Shown here one piece after another: positions 43,604 to 53,170 of a DNA stretch of 64,000 nt. Positions within the stretch are counted from its first letter, which is position 1, and the number at the start of each line of letters is the position of its first letter. The stretch comes from a bacterium (GTDB lineage Bacteria; Verrucomicrobiota; Verrucomicrobiia; Limisphaerales; RI-55), in the NCBI GenBank assembly GCA_016124235.1, contig WGOC01000002.1, positions 1 through 64,000 of the forward strand, in the 5' to 3' direction. A program made the translations under genes and the position numbers. The notes beneath the pieces were generated by a model that saw only the letters and a program-made list of their open reading frames with translations, ran no database searches and was not told the origin of the DNA.

Positions 43604-44889
43604 AGTTCGGCAGCCATTTTCTCAGTACGGTGCGGCTCGGCATCAAAAGCCTGATGCTGCACAAGCTGCGCTCAGCGTTGACGATGTTGGGCATCATCTT
43701 TGGCGTGTGCTCCGTGATCGCGATGCTCGCCATCGGCGAAGGGGCAAGTTACGAAGCGCAGGAAACGATCAAAAAACTGGGCAGCAACAACATCATTTTG
43801 CGCAGCACCAAGCCGCCCGAGGAAACAAGTTCGTCGTCCAGCTCACGTGGATTTGTGCTGAGCTACGGTCTCACCTACAAGGATGCGGCCCGGCTCCAGC
43901 ACACGATCCCAGGCGTCCGCGCGGTGCTGCCCATGCGGATCATCCGCGATACGGTGCGGTTCGACGAAAATGAGTTTACCTGTCAAGTCATCGGGACTCT
44001 GCCATTTTATCCTGAGATTGTGGGTGTGGATGTTCTCAGCGGTCGGTTCTTGAGTCCAACGGACGAAGAGCACCAAAACAACGTCTGCGTGCTCACGGCC
44101 AGCCTGGCCAGCCGTCTTTTCCCGTATCAAAACCCGTTGAAGAGCGCGATTAAAGTGGCGGATGTCTACTACGAGGTGGTGGGCATCATCCGTGAACGCA
44201 ACATGCCCGAACAGCGGTCGCAGTCGGGCAATATTTCCAGCGAACCGCTGGACAACAACGTCTACATTCCGATGTCGACTTCGCGGTCACGATTTGGCGA
44301 AACGATCTACCGACGTGTAGCCGGCAGCATCACGGCGGAGCATGTGGAGCTCCACCAAATCACGGTACAGATGGAGAGCTTGTCAGCTGTGGAAACCGCC
44401 GATCCGCAGGTCAAGACGCTGCTCAAACACTTCCACGAAAAGAACGACTACGAGACGATCGTGCCGCTTGAGTTGTTGCGTCAGGCCGAACAGACCAAGC
44501 GCATCTTTAACATTGTTTTGGGATCGATCGCGGCCATTTCGTTGCTCGTCGGTGGCATCGGCATCATGAACATCATGCTCGCCACCGTCACCGAACGGAC
44601 GAGGGAAATCGGTGTTCGCCGAGCGTTGGGCGCCAAGAAGAAGGATATCATTACACAGTTCCTCGTGGAGACAGTGGTGCTCTCAATCGGCGGCGGCCTC
44701 ATCGGCGTGGTCATCGGCGTTGCCGTGCCGTTCGTGGTTTCCGCATTGGCCAAGATGGTCACCATCGTCACGGTCTGGTCGGTACTCGTTGCGTTTGGCA
44801 TCTCCGGCGCGATCGGAATCATGTTCGGCATTTATCCGGCGCGCTCGGCAGCCAACCTCGACCCGATCGAAGCCTTACGACACGAGTGA
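43600..44889 (+). CDS. MacB-type ABC transporter permease
   Basis: 429 residues. An N-terminal span precedes a large periplasmic domain (residues ~45-300), and three further spans lie near the C-terminus, the MacB/FtsX layout: SLMLHKLRSALTMLGIIFGVCSVIAMLAIGEGA at the start, GGIGIMNIMLATVTERTREIGVRRALGAKKKDI, and PARSAANLDPIEALRHE at the end, a standard closing motif. It lies in the operon TolC-adaptor-ATPase-permease and overlaps the ATPase stop by 4 bp. Its last 15 bp overlap the 3' end of the opposing kinase gene. Substrate not predictable. Confidence 0.94.
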   Translation: MKFGSHFLSTVRLGIKSLMLHKLRSALTMLGIIFGVCSVIAMLAIGEGASYEAQETIKKLGSNNIILRSTKPPEETSSSSSSRGFVLSYGLTYKDAARLQHTIPGVRAVLPMRIIRDTVRFDENEFTCQVIGTLPFYPEIVGVDVLSGRFLSPTDEEHQNNVCVLTASLASRLFPYQNPLKSAIKVADVYYEVVGIIRERNMPEQRSQSGNISSEPLDNNVYIPMSTSRSRFGETIYRRVAGSITAEHVELHQITVQMESLSAVETADPQVKTLLKHFHEKNDYETIVPLELLRQAEQTKRIFNIVLGSIAAISLLVGGIGIMNIMLATVTERTREIGVRRALGAKKKDIITQFLVETVVLSIGGGLIGVVIGVAVPFVVSALAKMVTIVTVWSVLVAFGISGAIGIMFGIYPARSAANLDPIEALRHE

Positions 44890-46065
44890 GGCCGTCTGCA
44901 GGGTGAAGTAAAAAACGGTCCCTTTACTGGGACTCGATTCCACCCACACTTCGCCACCGTGCGCTTGGACGATATGCTTCACGATGGCCAACCCGAGCCC
45001 TGTGCCTCCCTGCTCCCGGGAGCGGGCTTTGTCGACACGATAGAATCGCTCAAAAACGCGTTCCGCTGCTTCTGGAGGAATGCCCGGTCCATCGTCGATC
45101 ACCGATAGTTTGATACGCTGCGGATCCTCGGTGGTTGATACTTTCACTTCAATTCGGCCACCCTGTTTGCCGTACTTGATGGCGTTGTCGATCAGGTTCA
45201 CAAACACCTGCTGAATACGGGCAGGATCGGCATGGATGATTTGCTCATCAGAAACCTCAGAAGTAACGATCGCCTGCCGCGCCGCCGCGCGGTCTTTGAG
45301 TTCTTCAATGACCCGCTCCACCAACCCGGCCAAGGCCACCGGTTGCATGTTCATCGCCACCTGACCCGATTCCAAACTGGAAATCGTGAGCAAATCCTCG
45401 ATCAAAAACATCAGGCGATCGGCATGTTTCTCGATCGTCTTTAAAAACTTCACGGCGACGTTTGGATCATCCTTGGCGCCATCGAGCAGCGTTTCGACAT
45501 AGCCCTTGATCATGGACAATGGCGTGCGCAGCTCGTGACTCACGTTGGCCACAAAATCGCGCCGCATGTTTTCCAGTTGTTTGATCCGCGTGAGATCATG
45601 GAACACCAACATCGCGCCGCCTCGACCCGCGGCACCGGTCAAAGCCACCGCGTTCATTTGCAGGCTGCGACCGCGAAGTGCGTTGGTCTCGATTTCAAAT
45701 TCGGTGATTCGACCGGCGGCGGGCAGCCGTTCCACCAGTTCCTGAAGTTCATGATGCCGAAGCGCCTGAATGATCGTTTTGCCGGCGACTTCCCCCTGCA
45801 CGTTAAAAAAGCGGCGAAAGGAGGCATTCATCATCAGAATCTGATCCTGTGCATCGAGGATCAAAACGCCCTCCACCATGCTGTCAAATAGGGCCGACTG
45901 GCGTTGCTCAGCCTCCTTTTGCTCCACCTTGATCGCCTGGTCGAGCGCTTCATTCTGGCGCGACAACTCGCCCTCGCGCCGCTTCAAACTGCGGTATTTA
46001 CGTTGCCACACGACTTGCAAAACGGCAGCCGCGATAAGGCCGATGATGGCTATGGCGATCCACAT
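44875..46065 (-). CDS. PhoR-like sensor histidine kinase
   Basis: About 396 residues from the ATG at 46065; a TTG start at 46113 with an SD-like GGAGG close upstream is also open, but the transmembrane segment (IAIAIIGLIAAAVLQVVW) starts at the ATG. A PAS domain (LFDSMVEGVLILDAQDQILMMNASFRRFF) is followed by the HisKA phospho-His177 in DFVANVSHELRTPLSMIKGYVETLLDGA and the HATPase domain (NLIDNAIKYGKQGG, VIDDGPGIPPEA, GGTGLGLAIVKHIVQAHGG), typical of PhoR-type kinases that sense extracellular signals and possess PAS. No response regulator is adjacent, so the cognate partner lies elsewhere. Confidence 0.92.
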   Translation of the reverse strand: MWIAIAIIGLIAAAVLQVVWQRKYRSLKRREGELSRQNEALDQAIKVEQKEAEQRQSALFDSMVEGVLILDAQDQILMMNASFRRFFNVQGEVAGKTIIQALRHHELQELVERLPAAGRITEFEIETNALRGRSLQMNAVALTGAAGRGGAMLVFHDLTRIKQLENMRRDFVANVSHELRTPLSMIKGYVETLLDGAKDDPNVAVKFLKTIEKHADRLMFLIEDLLTISSLESGQVAMNMQPVALAGLVERVIEELKDRAAARQAIVTSEVSDEQIIHADPARIQQVFVNLIDNAIKYGKQGGRIEVKVSTTEDPQRIKLSVIDDGPGIPPEAAERVFERFYRVDKARSREQGGTGLGLAIVKHIVQAHGGEVWVESSPSKGTVFYFTLQTASLVS

Positions 46066-46187
46066 GGTGGTCCGAAAGGCCGCGATGTAAGCCCGTTTTC
46101 GGCCGTATGGCAACGCCCTCCATTTTGTCCGGGAAAAGGGCTTGTCAATCTGGCGGACTCTGGCAGGTTGACGGTCCTATTTTGCAT

Positions 46188-46526
46188 ATGAACAAGCCAA
46201 AGATTGTTGCCTACTTGAAACCCACCTGCGGCTGGAGCCAGGGCGTCCGCGCCATTATGCGCAAATACGACCTGGAATTCGAAGATCGTGACATCATCAA
46301 CGACCCACTGCAGCGCCAGGAAATGATCGAGAAAAGTGGCCAAATGCTGAGCCCGTGCGTGGAAGTCAACGGGCGCATGCTCGCTGATGTCAGTGGCGAA
46401 GAGGTCGAAACGTATCTGCTGGCCAACCAGCTGATCACCGCCAACGACCAGGCACCGGATGCGCCCACCAATCAACCGTGTGCGCACGAGATGCCGGGAG
46501 CCGCTCCCATGCAATTCCACCGCTAG
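46188..46526 (+). CDS. Glutaredoxin-like protein with CxxS motif
   Basis: 112 residues from the ATG at 46188, with the frame open upstream only in unrelated sequence. The N-terminus IVAYLKPTCGWSQGVRAIMRKYDLEFEDRDIIND is a glutaredoxin beta-alpha-beta unit with active site CGWS (Cys14, Ser17), monothiol-like; SPCVEVNGRMLADVSGEEVETYL supplies the cis-Pro-type strand. Such proteins bind glutathione or Fe-S clusters, or act as thiol sensors; the C-terminal ~25 residues (Asn/Pro-rich with CAHE) are extra. Divergent from the PhoR-like kinase (122 bp) and 119 bp before the hybrid kinase. Confidence 0.88.
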   Translation: MNKPKIVAYLKPTCGWSQGVRAIMRKYDLEFEDRDIINDPLQRQEMIEKSGQMLSPCVEVNGRMLADVSGEEVETYLLANQLITANDQAPDAPTNQPCAHEMPGAAPMQFHR

Positions 46527-46645
46527 ACGCGAGCGGTCACCCTACTTCTTCTCCGTTCGTTTGCTCCGGGTACAGCAATATTGCTGGCACCCGGGGCCCA
46601 TCTGCCATTAATATTTTGTGAGGCAGAGCTGAGGCCGGCAAACGA

Positions 46646-49372
46646 ATGTCCTTCACCAAGCTGAATGTTCTAATCGTCGAGGATGATACGGCAACCCGTC
46701 GTCTGTTGGAGCATGCGGTCAAGACGCGGGGACACAATGTCGCGGGCCATGAATCGGCTGAGCAGGCGCTGGAGGAACTGCGCAGAAACTGCTATTCGCT
46801 CCTGATCATCGATTTGGTACTGCCGGGAATCGACGGTTTGGAATTGTGCCGCCGTATCCGGGAAAGTCCCGACGGGGATTCGTGTTATATCCTGGTCGCC
46901 ACGGCGTGCAACCAACCGGATGATCTCCAGGCGGTGCTCGACGCCGGAGCCAACGATTATCTGGCCAAGCCGATTGATCTACCCCTCCTGCAGGTTCGGC
47001 TCTCGATCGCCGAGCAACAGTTGCAGAATCTCCTTCATGGCCGGCAAATTGAGGAACTTCACCAAACCATCCTCCGCGAAGCCTTGGATGGCTTCATCAT
47101 TTGCGGTCCCGACGGCCGCCTGACCGAGGTTAACGAAACCTACTGCCAGATCACGGGCTTTGAGCGCAAGGAACTCATCGGCATGCCGCTCGCCCATCTC
47201 ATGCCGGATTATCGGCCTGAATCGCCGACAGAAACCAACGGTTCACGTACTGAGACACGGCACCGCCGCAAGGATGGAAATTGGATCGACATCGAAATCA
47301 GCACTCGCGAGCTGGGTGACAGCGACGGCCTCCGCTTCAGTTTCGTTCGCGATCTGACCGAGCGAAAGCGCGTCGAACACACACTCCGCTACCGAGCCCA
47401 AGTCCAGGAACTTGCTTCCTCGTTGGCGGCGGATTTCATCGATGCACCCGGCCAGGAAATTGACGATCACATCAACGCCGCTCTCGCGCGCCTGGGCGAA
47501 TTTGCCGGAGCCGATCGATGCACGTTGCTGCTCTTTTCCGAAGACGGCCGCACGATGCGGATTGCCCACGAGTATTGCGCGCCACAAATACCTTCGCAGA
47601 TGGACCGGCACCAGAATCTGAATCTGACGGGCTTCCCGTGGTTGCAGAAACTGGTTGAGCGGCCAACCACCGTAAACATCGGCGCGGTTAATTCGATGAT
47701 TGAATTGGGGGATGCGGAGCGCAAAGCCCTGCAGGGCAATGGTGCCAAATCGCTGATCGCCGCCCCGCTGTCGTTCGGGCGAACCTTTCTCGGCTTTTTG
47801 GCCCTCGTCTCCACCACGCGTGACCACGCCTTCCCTAAGGAAAACGAAGAATTGTTGGCACTGGTGAGTGCCATCTTTGTCCACTCACTACAGCGCAAAC
47901 AGGCAGCGGCGGACATGGAGAAGCTGGCAGCCTTTCCGAAGTACAATCCCAATTTGGTGCTCGAGTTCACCCCGGATGGACGCCTGTCTTACTTCAATGC
48001 CGCGGCCCGCCATCTATCCCAGTCGCTGGGGCGCGTCACGGTTCGCGATATTCTTCCGCCGGATACGCCGGCTGTCGTGCGCAAGTGCCTTTCTTCCGGC
48101 GAACCCACCGTTGGTTTGGAATCAAGACACGGCAATCGCACAATTTCCTGGTCCTTTTATCCGATCCCGGCAATCCGCGCCGTGCATTGTTACGCCGTCG
48201 AAATCACCGACCGTCTCAGCATCGAAGAACAACTGCGCCAGTCGCAAAAGATGGAATCCATCGGTCAGCTGGCGGCCGGTGTCGCTCATGATTTCAACAA
48301 CGTGCTGACGGTGATCGAAGGTCATGCCGGTTTGCTCTTGTCCGAAACGGAATTGCCTTCCTCGGCGGTTGAATCGCTTGGTCAAATTGCCGCCGCCGCC
48401 GGCAAGGCAGCGAATCTCACGCGCCAGCTGCTGACCTTCTCGCGCCGGCAGGTCATGCAGCCCAAAATGATCGACCTGAATGTCGTGATTCAAAACGTCA
48501 CGCGCATGCTGGATCGATTGTTGGGCGAAGACATCGCGATCCAGTTCAACTTCGCGACCCGGCTGCCAAAAGTGCACGCCGACACCGGTATGATGGAACA
48601 GGTCCTCCTAAATCTTGCCGTCAATGCCCGCGACGCCATGCCCAAGGGCGGCAAGCTCATCATCACGACTTCAGCGGTTGAAGTGGATGCTTCGCACGCG
48701 CTGCAATTTACCGAAGCACGGCCCGGCCTGTTCGTGCGCCTCAGCATGGCCGACACCGGCACCGGCATTGAGGCCGGTCATCTCACGCGAATCTTTGAAC
48801 CGTTTTTCACCACCAAGGCAGTCGGCAAGGGAACGGGCCTGGGACTCGCCACCGTTTACGGCATTCTGAAACAGCATGGTGGCTGGATCCAGGTGTACAG
48901 CGAAATCGGGCGAGGTTCGACGTTCTCCGCATATCTGCCGGCGGTCCAGCTGGAGGAAACGGCCAGCCAGACGACCCATCGCCACCGGGATGTCAAAGGC
49001 GGCGTGGAGCGAATTCTGGTGGTCGAGGATGAAGCAGCCTTGCGGCAACTGGCCGGCCAGATTCTGCGGCGGTTTGGTTACCAGGTTCAAACTGCCGAAA
49101 CCGGCGTGGCGGCGCTGAAAGTCTGGGAGGAAGCCAAGGGCGAATTCGATCTCCTGCTCACGGACATGGTCATGCCGGAGGGCATCAGCGGTCGCGAATT
49201 GGCGGAAATGCTGAAACAAAAGAAGCAGTCGCTGCGCGTGATTTACAGCAGCGGATACAGCCAGGAAATCGCCGGCCAGGATCTGACTTTGGAAGAAGGC
49301 TTCAACTTTTTGCAAAAGCCGTATCACCCATTGAAGCTGGCGGAAACGGTGCGCGATTGCCTGGATCGCTGA
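46646..49372 (+). CDS. Large hybrid sensor kinase: REC-PAS-GAF-PAS-HisKA-HATPase-REC
   Basis: 908 residues and cytosolic. An N-terminal receiver (phospho-Asp56 in LLIIDLVLPGIDG; Lys in YLAKPIDL) is followed by PAS (FIICGPDGRLTEVNETYCQITGF), GAF (GADRCTLLLFSEDGRTMRIAH), a second PAS-like segment (LVLEFTPDGRLSYFNAAA) and the kinase core: His548 in LAAGVAHDFNNVLTVIEGHAG and ATP-binding LLNLAVNARDAMPKGG, DTGTGIEAGHLTRIFEPFFTTK, GTGLGLATVYGILKQHGG. A second receiver ends the protein (Asp840 in LLLTDMVMPEG; LQKPYHP). The HDFNN motif marks the large soluble kinases of soil bacteria. The two receivers suggest a phosphorelay; no output gene is adjacent. Confidence 0.94.
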   Translation: MSFTKLNVLIVEDDTATRRLLEHAVKTRGHNVAGHESAEQALEELRRNCYSLLIIDLVLPGIDGLELCRRIRESPDGDSCYILVATACNQPDDLQAVLDAGANDYLAKPIDLPLLQVRLSIAEQQLQNLLHGRQIEELHQTILREALDGFIICGPDGRLTEVNETYCQITGFERKELIGMPLAHLMPDYRPESPTETNGSRTETRHRRKDGNWIDIEISTRELGDSDGLRFSFVRDLTERKRVEHTLRYRAQVQELASSLAADFIDAPGQEIDDHINAALARLGEFAGADRCTLLLFSEDGRTMRIAHEYCAPQIPSQMDRHQNLNLTGFPWLQKLVERPTTVNIGAVNSMIELGDAERKALQGNGAKSLIAAPLSFGRTFLGFLALVSTTRDHAFPKENEELLALVSAIFVHSLQRKQAAADMEKLAAFPKYNPNLVLEFTPDGRLSYFNAAARHLSQSLGRVTVRDILPPDTPAVVRKCLSSGEPTVGLESRHGNRTISWSFYPIPAIRAVHCYAVEITDRLSIEEQLRQSQKMESIGQLAAGVAHDFNNVLTVIEGHAGLLLSETELPSSAVESLGQIAAAAGKAANLTRQLLTFSRRQVMQPKMIDLNVVIQNVTRMLDRLLGEDIAIQFNFATRLPKVHADTGMMEQVLLNLAVNARDAMPKGGKLIITTSAVEVDASHALQFTEARPGLFVRLSMADTGTGIEAGHLTRIFEPFFTTKAVGKGTGLGLATVYGILKQHGGWIQVYSEIGRGSTFSAYLPAVQLEETASQTTHRHRDVKGGVERILVVEDEAALRQLAGQILRRFGYQVQTAETGVAALKVWEEAKGEFDLLLTDMVMPEGISGRELAEMLKQKKQSLRVIYSSGYSQEIAGQDLTLEEGFNFLQKPYHPLKLAETVRDCLDR

Positions 49373-49377
49373 CGGGA

Positions 49378-50592
49378 CTATTCGTAACGAAGCGCGTCGA
49401 TCGGATCTAGATTCGCCGCCTTGAGCGCGGGGAAAAATCCAAACACGACGCCAATCATTGCGCTCACACTGAAGGCTACGATTACCGAACCCCGTGATAT
49501 CAAAGTCGGAAAGCCCGCAAATTTCGTGAGCAATGGTGCCAGCCAATAACCGGCAATAATTCCCAGTACGCCTCCCAGCACACTGAGGACAACGGCCTCG
49601 GTAAGGAACTGCCGCATGACATCCCGCGCGCGCGCGCCCACGGCCAGGCGGATTCCAATCTCGCGGGTCCGTTCGGTGACACTCACCAGCATGATGTTCA
49701 TGATGCCGATACCGCCAACGACCAGCGAGATGCCTGCAAACGCACTGATGATCACGGTCATCACTTCGTTGGTTGAATTGGCAAATTCGCCGAACTCCTG
49801 CTGCGTCCGCAATGTAAAGTCAGGATCCTCGCCTTCCCGAATGCGATGGCGTTGCATCAACAATTCCGTGATGTTGGTCTGCACGTCATCCAACACCGCA
49901 GCGCTTTGGGCCTGCACGCTGAATGCCCGAAATTTTGTATCACCCGAAAGCCGCTTCATCGCACTCGTGAAGGGCATGAGTATAACATCATCCTGATCCG
50001 ATCCGAATGAGTTCGCTCCCTTGGGCGCCAGCCAGCCAACAATTGTAAACGGCGCGTTCTTGATACGAACGATCTGACCGACTGGGTCGTTGCCTTCGCC
50101 GAACAATACATCCGACGTGGTCTTGCCGATCAGGCAAACCTTCGCCGCGTTTCGCACGTCCGCATCCGAAAAATTGCCACCCGATAGAAATTTCCAGGAT
50201 CGAATTCTCGCAAAATCCGCACTGACTCCCCAGTAGCCGACCTGGTTGTTCTGATTGCCCGCAACAATCTGGGCATTGCCGCGAACCTCGGGACTGACAC
50301 CGGAAATACCGGGCACTTCACGCAGGAGTGCCTGGTAGTCGCCCTCAGTCAAGTTGGCGTTGGCCCCAAACCCACCGCGCACGCCGCCTCGTCCTCCGGA
50401 GCTCGAAAAAATGATGATCAGGTTCTGCCCCATGCTCGCGATTTGGGCTTCGACTTGCGCCTTCGCACCCGTTCCCATGCTCACTCCAACGATGACGGCG
50501 GAAATGCCGACGATAATACCGAGCATCGTCAGGATCGATCGCATGATGTTCCGACGAATGGCTCGAAACGCAATTTTAAGGACGGAGAACAT
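49378..50592 (-). CDS. MacB-type ABC permease (second system)
   Basis: 404 residues, the MacB/FtsX layout again: AFRAIRRNIMRSILTMLGIIVGISAVIVGVSMGTGA at the start, a periplasmic domain, GGIGIMNIMLVSVTERTREIGIRLAVGARARDVM, and PALKAANLDPIDALRYE at the end. It is the last gene of the minus-strand adaptor-ATPase-permease unit (2 bp from the ATPase stop codon) and converges on the hybrid kinase with 5 bp between the stops. There is no TolC gene in this unit; it may use the plus-strand TolC (39119) or one elsewhere. Confidence 0.94.
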   Translation of the reverse strand: MFSVLKIAFRAIRRNIMRSILTMLGIIVGISAVIVGVSMGTGAKAQVEAQIASMGQNLIIIFSSSGGRGGVRGGFGANANLTEGDYQALLREVPGISGVSPEVRGNAQIVAGNQNNQVGYWGVSADFARIRSWKFLSGGNFSDADVRNAAKVCLIGKTTSDVLFGEGNDPVGQIVRIKNAPFTIVGWLAPKGANSFGSDQDDVILMPFTSAMKRLSGDTKFRAFSVQAQSAAVLDDVQTNITELLMQRHRIREGEDPDFTLRTQQEFGEFANSTNEVMTVIISAFAGISLVVGGIGIMNIMLVSVTERTREIGIRLAVGARARDVMRQFLTEAVVLSVLGGVLGIIAGYWLAPLLTKFAGFPTLISRGSVIVAFSVSAMIGVVFGFFPALKAANLDPIDALRYE

Positions 50593-50594
50593 CG

Positions 50595-51353
50595 TTAATG
50601 TAGATGAATGGATTTTTGTTCCGCTTCGAGCTTTGCGATTTCTTCGGGGGCGATCAGGCGCTTGCCCACGGGTTCGTCACTTCGCACCAAACCGTCACGC
50701 ATCACGATCTTGCGTTTGCAATAGCTGGCAATATCCAATTCATGAGTCACCATGACGATCGTGATTCCTTTTTCGTTCAGCGACTGGAAAACACCCATGA
50801 CTTCAATGCTCGTGCGCGTGTCCAGATTGCCGGTCGGTTCGTCCGCGAGGAGGACTTTGGGATGATTGACCAAGGCTCGCGCGATGGCCACGCGTTGTTG
50901 CTGACCACCGGACAGCTGGTTCGGATGATGATCATGACGGGCCCCCAAGCCGACCAGCTCAAGGGCTTCCATGGCCCGCTTGTATTGAACCCGCGACGGA
51001 ATTGGAGGCCGCGCGTAAAGCATCGGCAGTTCAACGTTTTCAACCGCCGTTGTTCGGGAAAGGAGATTGAAGCCCTGGAATACAAAGCCGAGCTTTTGGT
51101 TCCGCAGGTCCGCCAATTGATCGCGATTCAATTTGCCCACATCGACGCCATCCAGCAGATAACGGCCACCGGTCGGCCGATCGAGGCATCCGATCGTGTT
51201 CATCATGGTGGACTTACCTGAGCCGCTGGATCCCATGATGGCGACAAATTCTCCAGGTTGAATCTCCACAGTAACACCCCGGACCGCCTTCACCTCCATC
51301 GAGCCGTTACGATAGGTCTTGCTGAAATCTTCCAGTTTGATGACCGGTTCCAT
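50595..51353 (-). CDS. MacB/LolD-type ABC ATPase (second system)
   Basis: 252 residues. [25 protein letters not shown] is Walker A and its flank, [35 protein letters not shown] the signature and Walker B, and IVMVTHELDIASYCKRKIVMRDG the switch region. All catalytic residues are kept. It resembles the plus-strand ATPase at 42851, so the two transport operons are probably paralogues. Coupled to the permease (2-bp gap downstream) and the adaptor (23 bp upstream) in one minus-strand operon. Confidence 0.95.
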   Translation of the reverse strand: MEPVIKLEDFSKTYRNGSMEVKAVRGVTVEIQPGEFVAIMGSSGSGKSTMMNTIGCLDRPTGGRYLLDGVDVGKLNRDQLADLRNQKLGFVFQGFNLLSRTTAVENVELPMLYARPPIPSRVQYKRAMEALELVGLGARHDHHPNQLSGGQQQRVAIARALVNHPKVLLADEPTGNLDTRTSIEVMGVFQSLNEKGITIVMVTHELDIASYCKRKIVMRDGLVRSDEPVGKRLIAPEEIAKLEAEQKSIHLH

Positions 51354-51376
51354 TTCGAATTACGAATGCAGGTTCC

Positions 51377-52915
51377 CTAGCGACGCCGACGACTGAAGGG
51401 ATTAAGCGGATTCCGGGTTTCATCCTGCGCGACGGCAATTGCGGCGGTGCCGATAGCGACGACGTCCCCTTCCTTCAGGCCATCGAGGACCTCGGTGTTG
51501 GTTCCATCGCTGATGCCCAATTTGACAGTAACCGGCTTGAGCGGAGTGTCCTGATTCAACGTCTTCTGATCTGGCTTGGCCTGAATCAGGTAAACGGTCG
51601 CGCTCGAAGGGGTCTCAGGCGCTGGCGGGCGTCCACCGCCGCCATTGCCACCACCGCGACCGAATCCACCACCGGGACCGCCGCCGCCTCTTCCGCCAAA
51701 GTTACCGCCACCTCCTCCGGCGCCGCCACCGCCCGCGCCTCGCTGGGCAAATCGTGCACGCATTTCGGCCATGACCTTCTCGTATTTTTCTTTTTGCTCC
51801 GGTGTCAGCGAATCCATGTAGGCCTTGCGCTCTTCGTCGGTTGGTCGTCGAAATTGGCCACCCTGCGCCCACGGCTGCACCGGCAATCCCGCAAAGGGAC
51901 CACTGGTCGCAAGTTCCACGGCAGGCTTTTCTCCGGGCGTCGCCGTTTCCTTGGCTGCCGGATCCTCGATTACATCGGCGCCCTCGGGCGGCCGGAAGCG
52001 AAGGGCCGCATTGGGAATCGTAATCACGCCACGCCGTTCGGCGGTGATGAATGTGGCGTCTGCCGTCATGCCCGGCCGAAGTTTCAAGTCCTTGTTGTCC
52101 ACCGCCACCACGGTTGTGTAGGTCACCACGTTCTGGTTGGTGGTTGGTTCGAACCGCACTTGTTTGACGGTGCCGGCAAACTGCCGTTTCTGAAAGGCAT
52201 CCACTTTGAAGGTGACCTTCTGATCCTGCTCCAGATTGCCAACGTCCGCCTCCGACACAGCCGCCTCGATCTGCATATGAGCCAGGTCATCCGCCATGAC
52301 AAACAAGGTTGGGACGTTCATACCGGCGGCCACTGTCTGACCAACCTCCACCTTGCGCGCGATGATGACACCGTCCATCGGCGCGTAGATCGTCGTGCGA
52401 CTTAGATCGACCTGCGCCCGATCGACATTGGCCTGTTGCATTTTCACATTGGCGTCCGCCTGCATGAGATTTACCCGCGCCTGGTCGTAGTCCGACTTGG
52501 AGATGAGACTTCCGGTAAAAAGTTCCTGAGCCCGGTCGAAGTTCAACTTGGCCAGTTCCTTGGCGGCCTGCGAATTCGCCAATTGCGCCTGCGCCTGGCC
52601 AAGGGCTCGCTCGTAGGTCGCGGGGTCCAACTGAGCCAGGACATCGCCCTCCTTAACCTGCGAATTATAATCCGCGTTGATTTTGGTGATGGTGCCCGAG
52701 ATCTGGCTGCCCACCTGCACCAACCGTTCTGGTGTCAACGAACCGTTCGCGAGGACCGTTTGCACGACATCACCCCGTGCAATCGTGGCCGTGCGGTAAT
52801 TGAATCCCGCCGCCGCCGGCTTCTTGAAATAGCGATAGCCGTAGTATCCACCGCCACCCACGATCGCGATGATGATCAACCATTTTACCAAAGAGAATCC
52901 GGAGTTTTTGCTCAT
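51377..52915 (-). CDS. MacA-type adaptor protein with glycine-rich insert
   Basis: 512 residues. An N-terminal membrane anchor (LVKWLIIIAIVGGGGYYGY) is followed by the biotin-lipoyl-like domain (GTITKINADYNSQVKEGDVLAQLD), a helical hairpin (QAQAQLANSQAAKELAKLNFDRAQELFTGSLISKSDYDQARVNL), and the beta-barrel (MQIEAAVSEADVGNLEQDQKVTFKVDAF). Then comes an unusual ~36-residue glycine-rich stretch at ~393-428, before the final membrane-proximal beta domain (VTVKLGISDGTNTEVLDGLKEGDVVAIG). The insert is preceded by a charged helix (LTPEQKEKYEKVMAEMRARF). First gene of a minus-strand adaptor-ATPase-permease operon. Confidence 0.9.
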   Translation of the reverse strand: MSKNSGFSLVKWLIIIAIVGGGGYYGYRYFKKPAAAGFNYRTATIARGDVVQTVLANGSLTPERLVQVGSQISGTITKINADYNSQVKEGDVLAQLDPATYERALGQAQAQLANSQAAKELAKLNFDRAQELFTGSLISKSDYDQARVNLMQADANVKMQQANVDRAQVDLSRTTIYAPMDGVIIARKVEVGQTVAAGMNVPTLFVMADDLAHMQIEAAVSEADVGNLEQDQKVTFKVDAFQKRQFAGTVKQVRFEPTTNQNVVTYTTVVAVDNKDLKLRPGMTADATFITAERRGVITIPNAALRFRPPEGADVIEDPAAKETATPGEKPAVELATSGPFAGLPVQPWAQGGQFRRPTDEERKAYMDSLTPEQKEKYEKVMAEMRARFAQRGAGGGGAGGGGGNFGGRGGGGPGGGFGRGGGNGGGGRPPAPETPSSATVYLIQAKPDQKTLNQDTPLKPVTVKLGISDGTNTEVLDGLKEGDVVAIGTAAIAVAQDETRNPLNPFSRRRR

Positions 52916-53170
52916 GTCAGATTGGGTATAGCTCGGCCCGGCTGATTCAATTCACCGGTGGCACCGGCAACAAGACGGATGGTCCACGCGGAAGTTACAC
53001 TTGCTCCCGGCAGACCTTGATCAGCCCAACCACTCGATCAATGCGCATACCAGAGCAAAATTCCGCAAAGAATAACCAGCCGAGCCAAATCTGAGTGGCC
53101 CGGGAACCACTCAAAAGTTGATTGTGTCACACAACCCACGGCACCCGGATCACGGAATACAGACGAACTT

